Source of the DNA: Leptolyngbya ohadii IS1
GTDB lineage: Bacteria; Cyanobacteriota; Cyanobacteriia; Elainellales; Elainellaceae
Reading direction: 5' to 3'
Assembly: GCF_002215035.1 (NCBI RefSeq)
Contig: NZ_NKFP01000006.1
Coordinates: forward strand, 1,128,530 to 1,192,529
Length of the DNA: 64,000 nt
Every line of letters starts with the position of its first letter. Position 1 is the first letter of the stretch. The position numbers were made by a program, and so were the translations under genes. The notes below the pieces were generated by a model. The model worked only from the letters and a program-made list of their open reading frames with translations. It had not been told where the DNA came from and searched no databases. Below are positions 57,362 through 64,000 of the stretch, piece after piece.

Positions 57362-58489
57362 ATGGCAGACTCCACTTCCAATATCGCCTTGCTGAAAACC
57401 CTGCTGCATCTGCGCCATCTGGAACTCAAAGCGCGAATGGTTCCCTTTTCGGGGTGGGAAATGCCCGTACAGTATGAGGGAATTAGCAAAGAGCATCAGG
57501 CAGTTCGGCAAACGGCAGGAATGTTTGATATCTCCCATATGGGCAAGTTTGTCTTGCAGGGCAAAGATCTGATTGACCAGTTGCAGACCCTTGTCCCTTC
57601 GGATTTGAGTCGGCTTCAGGTGGGCGAGGCGCAATATACGGTATTGCTGAACGATCGCGGCGGCATTATTGATGATCTGATTATCTACTACCAGGGCGAA
57701 ACGCCAGACGGCATCCAGCGCATTACCACGATCGTTAATGCGGCAACGACGGAGAAGGACCGCACCTGGCTGAAAGATCATCTTGACCTGAGTCAACTTG
57801 AATTCACTGACCTTTCGCCCGACAAGGTATTAATTGCCGTTCAGGGACCGCAGGCGATCGCTAAACTTCAGCCCTTTGTGCAGGAAGACCTGTTTCAGGT
57901 GAAGCGGTTTGGGCACCTCGAAGGCACGGTGCTGGGGATGCCGGGATTTCTGGCGCGGACGGGCTACACGGGTGAGGATGGCTATGAAGTGATGGTTGAT
58001 CCGGGGGTGGGTGAGGCATTGTGGGAGGAACTGCGCTCGGCGGGTGTGGTGCCCTGTGGACTGGGGGCGAGGGATACCCTGCGGCTAGAGGCGGCAATGG
58101 CACTTTACGGCATGGATATCGATGAAACGACCACTCCTCTAGAGGCGGGTTTGGGCTGGTTAGTGCATCTCGATCGCAAAGGGGATTTTATGGGGCGCTC
58201 GGTGCTGGAACAGCAAAAGCAAAACGGCGTTCAGCGGCGACTGGTGGGACTGCGAACCGAGGGACGCAACATTGCTCGCCACGGCTATCCGGTTCAGGTT
58301 GAGGGCAGCTCCATTGGTGAAGTCACCAGCGGCACCCTTTCTCCTACTCTGGGCTACCCGATCGCCCTGGCATATGTCCCGGCGGAACTGGCACAGGTCG
58401 ATCGAGTCTTGCAGGTAGAAATTCGCGGCAAGAGCTATCCGGCTACCGTTGTGAAGCGTCCATTTTACAAGAGTCCTTCCCTGTCCTAA
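57362..58489 (+). CDS. gcvT: Aminomethyltransferase, glycine cleavage T protein
   Basis: 375 residues, full length. Family blocks are present: [29 protein letters not shown], then [10 protein letters not shown] and [17 protein letters not shown], which surround the folate site. T protein transfers the aminomethyl group from lipoylated H protein to tetrahydrofolate, releasing ammonia; in cyanobacteria it serves photorespiratory glycine. Start at the ATG followed by [15 protein letters not shown]. The other glycine cleavage genes are not in the window, so it stands alone. Confidence 0.96.
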   Translation: MADSTSNIALLKTLLHLRHLELKARMVPFSGWEMPVQYEGISKEHQAVRQTAGMFDISHMGKFVLQGKDLIDQLQTLVPSDLSRLQVGEAQYTVLLNDRGGIIDDLIIYYQGETPDGIQRITTIVNAATTEKDRTWLKDHLDLSQLEFTDLSPDKVLIAVQGPQAIAKLQPFVQEDLFQVKRFGHLEGTVLGMPGFLARTGYTGEDGYEVMVDPGVGEALWEELRSAGVVPCGLGARDTLRLEAAMALYGMDIDETTTPLEAGLGWLVHLDRKGDFMGRSVLEQQKQNGVQRRLVGLRTEGRNIARHGYPVQVEGSSIGEVTSGTLSPTLGYPIALAYVPAELAQVDRVLQVEIRGKSYPATVVKRPFYKSPSLS

Positions 58490-58618
58490 GGCTTTTGGGA
58501 GAATTGGCGATCGCGCTCCGATTTCCTGTTTCACAGGGGAGTCTTTGTACAATAGGAAGCAGTACCTCGAACCCTGTGGGTTCAGATTAAGCGGATTGTT
58601 TGGTTAGGAGCAGGCGCG

Positions 58619-59026
58619 ATGCCTTTAGATTCATCTTCCGATGCAAAAATGCAGCAGCTACGAATCGTTAGAAAGAAACTGCTGGCACTTCATAAAGCGT
58701 TGCTGGACTCGGAGAAGGGCATATACGAACAGTTTTACGGTAAAGTTCAGACCACTGGAGAATATTTTCGACTGGTGACTAGCCACGAATGGTTTAGCTG
58801 GCTGCGCCCTATCTCCCAGTTCATTGTGCAAATGGATGATGTGATTCACACCAAAGAACCAATCGCCCCAGAGACGATCGATCAGCTCTTGCAGCAGGCG
58901 GAACAGTTGATGCAGCCCGACTCGGAAGGCAGCAGCCTTAACCAGCGCTATCTTCATGCCATCCAGCGCGATCCGCAGATTGCCCTGATGCACGCAGACT
59001 ATCGGCGTCAGTTTGCTTCCCAGTAG
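58619..59026 (+). CDS. Conserved hypothetical protein
   Basis: A 135-residue, mostly helical soluble protein: LRIVRKKLLALHKALLDSEKGIYEQ, then SHEWFSWLRPISQFIVQMDDVI. The pattern of L-(R/K)-x-x-L-L-x-LH-K-x-LLD-x-E, then HE-x-F-x-WLRP-(L/I)-S-x-(L/F)-IV-x-(I/M)-D recurs in proteobacteria and cyanobacteria, function unknown to me. AGGAG precedes the ATG. It sits between gcvT and the sensor kinase without tight spacing. Confidence 0.75.
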   Translation: MPLDSSSDAKMQQLRIVRKKLLALHKALLDSEKGIYEQFYGKVQTTGEYFRLVTSHEWFSWLRPISQFIVQMDDVIHTKEPIAPETIDQLLQQAEQLMQPDSEGSSLNQRYLHAIQRDPQIALMHADYRRQFASQ

Positions 59027-59105
59027 ACTGTTATCAGTTCGCTTATCAGTTTGCTCAGTTAATCAACTCGGTTAATCAACCGGTAGACAAATAGGTGCTG
59101 TAAAA

Positions 59106-60401
59106 ATGGAGGACGGGTTCCATTCAGAACCGCTATCTGCACAGGCGGAACCACTCTTTGCGTGCATTGCAGCCCTCCAGCAGGCAAACCGCGCCCTTGA
59201 ACAGCAGCTCGCCGATAAAACCTCTGCACTGCAAGCCGCAATGCGGCAAATTCAGCAGGAGCAGGTCGATCGTCAATGCGCTGAGACATTGTTGAGCCGC
59301 AGTGAAGCCGAGTTCCGGGTGTTAAGCGAAGCCGCTCCGATCGGGATTTTTCGCATCGATCGGTTTGGAAACTGTACCTATGTTAATCCGCGGGCGGAGG
59401 CAATCTGTGGCTATACGCTAGAGGAAGCTCTGGGACTGGGATGGCAGCGATCGATTCATCCGGACGATCAGCAGCAGCATTGGGGGAGATGGCTAGCGGC
59501 AATTCGAGGAAATCAGGACTATGCCGATGAGATTCGCTATGTCCACAGGAACGGCACAGTGCGCTATGGGCGGGTGAGGACAGCTCCGATCGTTTCCTCT
59601 GGGGAGATTATTGGGCATGTGGGCACGATCGAAGACATCACGGAAGCGCAGGAAACGGAGCAAATTAAGCGGGAATTTTTAACGATCGTCAGCCATGAGC
59701 TGAAGACACCGCTGGCGTCGATTCGCGGAGCGCTGGCGCTGCTGTCTACCGGACTGTTTGAGGATGAACCGGAAACGGCTCAGGAAGTGCTGGAAATTGC
59801 TACGAGCGACACAGAACGGCTAGTACGTCTGGTTAACGATCTGCTTGATCTGGAACGGCTGGAGTCCCGCCAGATTACCCTGGTTCGCCAACGGTGCGAT
59901 GCCGCAATGCTGATGCAGCGATCGATCGACAGTTTGCAGCCGCTTGCCGAGAAAGAGAAAATTTTGCTGAGCTTTACGCCCCTGTCGCTGGAAATTGATG
60001 CTGACCCCGATCGCATCATGCAAATTCTGGTGAATCTGCTGGGAAACGCGATTAAATTCTCCTCCCCCTATCAAAAAGTCCATTTGAGTGCATCGGTAGT
60101 GACGGTTGCTTCGCAGTCTCCTGGAGCGGTGAATGCCGGAGAGCCAATGGTTCGCTTTCAGGTTCAGGATCAGGGACGGGGCATTCCTGCCGACAAACTC
60201 ACGCTCATCTTTGAACGATTTCAGCAGGTCAGCTCTGCCGATGCCCGCCAGCGGGATGGGACAGGACTGGGATTAGCCATTTGTCGCAACTTGGTACAGC
60301 TTCACGGCGGACAAATTTGGGTGGAAAGCACGCTGGGTCAGGGCAGCACTTTCTACTTCACCCTGCCTCTGCTAAGGGCAGAAAACCGCGCCCCAGATTG
60401 A
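59106..60401 (+). CDS. PAS-domain sensor histidine kinase
   Basis: 431 residues, soluble (no membrane segment). An N-terminal coiled coil (about 20-60) leads into a PAS domain with PAC-like end (about 68-185: APIGIFRIDRFGNCTYVN, RNGTVRYGRVR, VGTIEDITEAQ). The dimerisation/phospho-acceptor H-box is SHELKTPL with His197, followed by the N-box (LLGNAIKFSS), G1/F/G2 boxes (DQGRGIPADKL, RDGTGLGLAICRN) and a C-terminal FYFTLPLL. It should autophosphorylate in response to an unknown cytosolic cue. The single-domain regulator at 60650 is the nearest plausible partner. Confidence 0.93.
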   Translation: MEDGFHSEPLSAQAEPLFACIAALQQANRALEQQLADKTSALQAAMRQIQQEQVDRQCAETLLSRSEAEFRVLSEAAPIGIFRIDRFGNCTYVNPRAEAICGYTLEEALGLGWQRSIHPDDQQQHWGRWLAAIRGNQDYADEIRYVHRNGTVRYGRVRTAPIVSSGEIIGHVGTIEDITEAQETEQIKREFLTIVSHELKTPLASIRGALALLSTGLFEDEPETAQEVLEIATSDTERLVRLVNDLLDLERLESRQITLVRQRCDAAMLMQRSIDSLQPLAEKEKILLSFTPLSLEIDADPDRIMQILVNLLGNAIKFSSPYQKVHLSASVVTVASQSPGAVNAGEPMVRFQVQDQGRGIPADKLTLIFERFQQVSSADARQRDGTGLGLAICRNLVQLHGGQIWVESTLGQGSTFYFTLPLLRAENRAPD

Positions 60402-60649
60402 GAGCATCGTTAGGGCAGGCAACATGATAGTAGTGGAAATAGCAGTGGGAATGGGAAATGGCGTCAGAATAGCAGTGCGATCGAACAGGCTTGCAGGAGT
60501 TCCAACTTTTCAAGCTTCAGTGAACCGAAGGCGTACATAATTTGGGATAAAAATTAATCCTCCAGACGGATGATGCACTGAACTATCATCGCTGCTAGTT
60601 TATGTGAGACTTTCCTCTCCAAAGCTTCTGCCGAGCAGGGCTTGTCCCA

Positions 60650-61030
60650 ATGTCTGCCAAGCAAATCCTCCTAATCGATGATGAAAACCGCCTTGCGAGG
60701 ATTGTTGACGTTTGCCTGAGACGGCTTGGCGGCTGGAGCGTTTCCATTGCGGGTTCGGGTACCGAAGGACTATTGCACGCTGAAACCAAACGGCCTGACG
60801 CCATTCTGCTGGATGTAATGCTGCCCGATACGGATGGACTGCATCTGCTTCAGCAGCTTCGCGCAAATCCCAATACCCGATCGATTCCGGTAATTCTGCT
60901 CACTGCAAAAATCGATGCTGTGACGCCAACTCAGATTCAAGCGTTTGATATTGCAGGCGTAATCTACAAACCCTTCGATCCCTATAAGCTAGCAGATCAG
61001 GTTGCAGAGATGCTGGGTTGGCAGATTTGA
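60650..61030 (+). CDS. Single-domain response regulator
   Basis: 126 residues, receiver domain only. Acidic pair Asp10-Asp11 in LLIDDENR, phospho-acceptor Asp55 in AILLDVMLPDTDG, Thr in ILLTAK and Lys in YKPFDPYK. With no output domain it must act by protein contact or phosphotransfer. It lies 248 bases after the PAS kinase on the same strand and is convergent to the phytochrome gene. Confidence 0.93.
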   Translation: MSAKQILLIDDENRLARIVDVCLRRLGGWSVSIAGSGTEGLLHAETKRPDAILLDVMLPDTDGLHLLQQLRANPNTRSIPVILLTAKIDAVTPTQIQAFDIAGVIYKPFDPYKLADQVAEMLGWQI

Positions 61031-61046
61031 TAAACAAAATAAAAAA

Positions 61047-63650
61047 TCAGCTCTGTAAGGTGAAGTAGAACGTACTGCCCTGTCCCATTTCTGATTCGAC
61101 CCAGATCCGTCCGCCGTGCCGCTCGACGATTTTTTTGGCGATCGTTAATCCTGCCCCTGTTCCACCCCCATACTGTTGCGGGCTATGAAGTCGTTTAAAG
61201 ATACGGAAAATGTTTTCCCAATGGTGAGCAGGAATACCAATACCGTTGTCCCGCACGTAAAAAATAGGCTGCGCTTCGTTAAACAATGGTTCAGGCAACT
61301 CCTCCTCTAGCGGTTCATAGGAGTCACTGTCGCTCGATCGCAGATTCGATCGCAGATTCGATTGCAGATTCGATCGCAAAGCGTTTTCCGACGGATTCTC
61401 CTCGGTATCCACGCTGATGTTCCTATTTTGATGAGCATGGCTAACTCTGCCTTTAAGCCAGCCGATTTCTACGAATTTCTCAGCGGTTGTGTTGTACTTA
61501 ATGGCATTGCTGATTAAATTGCTGAAGACCTCACTGATCTGCACCGGGTCACACTGAATGGTAGGTAAGGACTGCGGAATCTCAATCCTGACCTCCGAGC
61601 GGGACAGCCGCAAAACGTCAATCACAGTTTTAACCAGCTCGTTTAAATCGATCGTCTGGTAGCCGAGTTCTGTGCGTCCTAAACGGGAGAAATGCAGCAG
61701 CGAATCAATCAGATCCTCCATCCGGTGGGTCAGCCGCACCAGGGTTTTGAGTTTGGCAACGCCTTCCTCATCCAGCACAGCAGCATAGTCCTCTAGCAGA
61801 AAGTTGGAATAGTTGTGAATGCCGCGCAGCGGTTCCTTGAGGTCATGCGATGCGATATAGGCAAAGGCATCCAATTCGTGATTGCTGCGCTCCAGTTCCC
61901 GGTTCATGTGTGCCAGTTCATCAATCCGTCGCAGCACAATACCAACGATCGCGCTTCGCAGTTCCATGACCGACTCAATTTCCCAGCGTCGCCAGGGCAG
62001 CGATTTTCCCCGCACCGTTTCCTGCCACAGCGCAAAGGACTTGCGGGGTAGAAGCCTTGTTTTGCCGTCTGGCTGAACTTCAACTGGCTTCTGGGGCTTG
62101 CCGCCCCAACTGGCTGTTTGCATCGCCTCTGGGCGAAACCACAAAATATAGTTTCGGTTGAGTTTACCGAGAGCTAAGCCAAGCAGACCACTGGCACAGT
62201 GCGAGTAGGCAGCGGCATCTGGATAAACCTGCGCCAAAGCATCGGTATAAAATAAATGATCTTCGATCTGGGATTCTAACCATTGAACCAGGCGCTCTAG
62301 ATCGGCAACTTCAGGAGTTTGTCCTATCTGCGTCCAGACGTTATTCCACAAAATAGCTGCGCCTTCTGCGCCTGTCAAAGCCAGCAAATCTGCTTGGGAG
62401 TGGGTTAAGCCGCTGACCAACTCCCGATGCTGGGCGATCGTTTCCACCATTCGCGACAGAACCGATCGCAGCCTGATTTGAGCGTCTAGATCTCCATTTT
62501 CTTCCTTGATGCCCAGTTCCCAGGACACCATCTGCCCAATGAGTTCGCAGGCGGCTCGCACTTCGTAGCCCAGATACAGCGGAGTTTTATGGTGGCAGGC
62601 AATTAGCCCCCAAAGCTGCTTGGGCTGTCCCTTTTCCTGCTTCAGCAGCGACACCGACATCGACGCGCCTACCCCCATGTTGTGCAGATATTCCAGATGC
62701 AGGGGCGACACACTCCGCAGGACGGCAAAACTCAGATCCGTGGGACGATCGGTGAGGGGATTGAGGGTGGGCACCAGGGCAGCAGGCTGGTATGCCGCGT
62801 CGGGGATAATACGTAGCCCGTTGAGCGTATAGAGCTGGCGTGCCTGTTGGGGAATGTCCGATGGCGGAAAGTACAGTCCCAGGTAGGAATCCAACTCCTC
62901 TCGCCGATCTTCCGCAATCACCTGACCTGCACCGAATTCATCTAGGCGATAGACCATGACGCGATCGAATCCGGTGAGGCGACGAATTTCTCCCACAACC
63001 CGTTTGCACATCTCTTGCAGCGTTTCGGCAGTCTGGAGTTGAGCGATCGTGCCACGCACAAGATGGTAAAACTCAAAAAAAGTGGCTGGTTCTGTCTGTC
63101 GTTCGGGTTCTAGTTCCAGCAGCAGTGCATCGTGCGATCGGTGCAGAATGCCATTAAAGGTAACAGTTTCTTGGTGATCCGTTTCTCCTTGCCCGCGATC
63201 AATTGCAATTCTAACGGAATTAATTGGCTGGGGCTGTTCGAGTTCACCGTTCTGTTCATCTTTTTGTTCACCGTTCTGTTCGCCGTTCAATTCACTCTGC
63301 TTTAGGGTGATTTCTTCCGGGTCGTTGTCCAGGTGTTTGCGAACGGTCTTGCAAATTGCCCTCTGAATTACCTCGACTTGCTGAATGCCTAGCAGATCTT
63401 GCAGCGGGGTGTTAAGCATCTGGGTGGGGGATTTTCCCAGGTGGAGGGCAATATTTTCACTGACCTGAACGATCGTCAGTTCCGGTTCCTTGAGAACCAG
63501 CAAACAGCCGTGGGGCTGAATCGCACCGGGAATGTGAATCGGTTCCCGATCGCAGGTCGTCAGATCATCGGAGGTCAGATCGTCCGAGGTCAGATCAACA
63601 GATGGGTTCGGGGCAAAAGCGAAGTTCTGGGGCATTGGTGTAGCGTCCAT
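61047..63650 (-). CDS. Phytochrome histidine kinase of the biliverdin-type (CphB/BphP) class
   Basis: 867 residues: PAS-GAF-PHY-HisKA-HATPase. Cys33 in LTTCDREPIHIPGAIQPHG is the N-terminal biliverdin-attachment Cys of bacteriophytochromes. The GAF Cys of Cph1-type phytochromes is replaced: SPLHLEYL has Leu317 before conserved His318. PSDIP (Asp265) is intact. The PHY tongue has WGGKPQ and PRKSF. The kinase H-box is SHDLKEPL (His602), with the N-box ISNAIKYN, then a ~58-residue insert (about 733-790) before DNGIGIP. A red/far-red reversible sensor kinase is predicted. Linkers hold short repeats (LTSDD x2, EQNGEQKDEQNGE, LRSNLQSN). AAGGGA precedes the ATG. The next gene upstream, a receiver protein, may be its regulator or an independent hybrid. 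Confidence 0.92.
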   Translation of the reverse strand: MDATPMPQNFAFAPNPSVDLTSDDLTSDDLTTCDREPIHIPGAIQPHGCLLVLKEPELTIVQVSENIALHLGKSPTQMLNTPLQDLLGIQQVEVIQRAICKTVRKHLDNDPEEITLKQSELNGEQNGEQKDEQNGELEQPQPINSVRIAIDRGQGETDHQETVTFNGILHRSHDALLLELEPERQTEPATFFEFYHLVRGTIAQLQTAETLQEMCKRVVGEIRRLTGFDRVMVYRLDEFGAGQVIAEDRREELDSYLGLYFPPSDIPQQARQLYTLNGLRIIPDAAYQPAALVPTLNPLTDRPTDLSFAVLRSVSPLHLEYLHNMGVGASMSVSLLKQEKGQPKQLWGLIACHHKTPLYLGYEVRAACELIGQMVSWELGIKEENGDLDAQIRLRSVLSRMVETIAQHRELVSGLTHSQADLLALTGAEGAAILWNNVWTQIGQTPEVADLERLVQWLESQIEDHLFYTDALAQVYPDAAAYSHCASGLLGLALGKLNRNYILWFRPEAMQTASWGGKPQKPVEVQPDGKTRLLPRKSFALWQETVRGKSLPWRRWEIESVMELRSAIVGIVLRRIDELAHMNRELERSNHELDAFAYIASHDLKEPLRGIHNYSNFLLEDYAAVLDEEGVAKLKTLVRLTHRMEDLIDSLLHFSRLGRTELGYQTIDLNELVKTVIDVLRLSRSEVRIEIPQSLPTIQCDPVQISEVFSNLISNAIKYNTTAEKFVEIGWLKGRVSHAHQNRNISVDTEENPSENALRSNLQSNLRSNLRSSDSDSYEPLEEELPEPLFNEAQPIFYVRDNGIGIPAHHWENIFRIFKRLHSPQQYGGGTGAGLTIAKKIVERHGGRIWVESEMGQGSTFYFTLQS

Positions 63651-63692
63651 CCAGGGCTGTCCCTTGCAGCATTTTTATTCTAGCGACAGAGC

Positions 63693-64000
63693 TTAGTCTG
63701 GTTTACTCGATCGAATACAGCAATCAGAACTCAAAACTTCGACGATCGCCTGCACCAGCTCATCGGGACCGATCGGCTTAGTCAGGTATGCCTGAAACCC
63801 GGCTTCCATCGCTCGATTGCGGTCTTCTGGCTTGGCGTAGGCAGTCAGGGCAATGATGGGCAGTTCTTGACCCAGATGAAGCCCCAGATGAGAACCCGTT
63901 TCCCGCTGCGAAGCATCGATCGACAGTTGGCGTACCTGGTTTAGCAGACTGTAGCCGTCTGCCTCTGGCATCCCAATATCTGTGATTAGGACATCGGGCA
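63693..64000 (-). CDS. Receiver domain protein, C-terminal part (cut by window edge)
   Basis: Only the C-terminal ~102 residues are in the window; the gene continues past 64000. LITDIGMPEADGYSLL holds the phospho-acceptor Asp, IALTAYAKPEDR the Thr region, and YLTKPIGPDELV the Lys. The IGMP...DGY variant is typical of receivers at the C-terminus of hybrid histidine kinases or CheR/CheB-like proteins. An unusual insertion (SIDASQRETGSHLGLH) lies between helix 3 and strand 4. It ends 43 bases before the phytochrome start on the same strand, so the two may be cotranscribed. Confidence 0.85.
   Translation of the reverse strand, partial: PDVLITDIGMPEADGYSLLNQVRQLSIDASQRETGSHLGLHLGQELPIIALTAYAKPEDRNRAMEAGFQAYLTKPIGPDELVQAIVEVLSSDCCIRSSKPD

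Overview
The window reads as chromosomal DNA of a cyanobacterium. The HIP1 octamer (GCGATCGC) is scattered almost throughout, and many genes are cyanobacterial in type: crtR (beta-carotene hydroxylase), ppc, a DUF3386 protein, a type IV pilin-like G/H family, the 2-oxoglutarate decarboxylase/succinic semialdehyde dehydrogenase pair, a phytochrome of the CphB type, DUF4912, DUF29 and GH57. The palindromic intergenic repeats look cyanobacterial too. GC appears moderate, somewhat above 50% by eye. No rRNA, tRNA, CRISPR array, insertion sequence or prophage was recognised.

Layout. 1-6.5 kb: N-terminal end of a probable copper amine oxidase (-), a Ser/Thr kinase with TPRs, a DUF3386 protein, an Nfu iron-sulphur scaffold and a GH57 glycoside hydrolase. 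6.8-21.6 kb: a surface/glycosylation block. It holds three type IV pilin-like genes, two of them identical at the DNA level except for a short Cys-bounded C-terminal loop. A SAM methyltransferase sits between them. An O-GlcNAc-transferase-like (GT41/SPINDLY) enzyme and a DUF29 protein follow. Convergent to these is a minus-strand run of a polytopic membrane protein, an FkbM methyltransferase and a ~1635-residue protein with methyltransferase, GT2, GT4 and GT41-like domains. 22-28 kb: central carbon metabolism, with the SSADH/2-OGDC operon that closes the cyanobacterial TCA cycle, a Nudix hydrolase, and a thiamine-diphosphate enzyme between transketolase and phosphoketolase. 28-35 kb: DUF2993, DUF4912 with a Gly/Met tandem repeat, a VanW-glycosyltransferase fusion, and a large serine recombinase that seems to have lost its catalytic residues.

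35-54 kb: housekeeping genes (ppc, a rhomboid protease, a Ski2-like helicase, xth, gloB, crtR, nrdJ, ruvC), a two-gene glycosyltransferase operon, an FMN reductase, a TPR protein and two small conserved proteins. 54-57 kb: a HIP1-poor, AT-richer stretch with a jacalin-like lectin protein and a divergent LuxR-type regulator. 57-64 kb: gcvT, a small conserved protein, then signalling genes: a PAS histidine kinase, a single-domain response regulator, a phytochrome kinase with biliverdin-type Cys placement, and the receiver end of another two-component protein running off the window.

The strongest candidate for an undescribed system is the pilin-methyltransferase-GT41-multi-GT block. The pilin loop looks like a diversified site, and several transferases nearby could decorate pilins or other surface proteins. 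That link rests on gene context and loop composition and is an inference. All identifications come from reading motifs; no database search was run.
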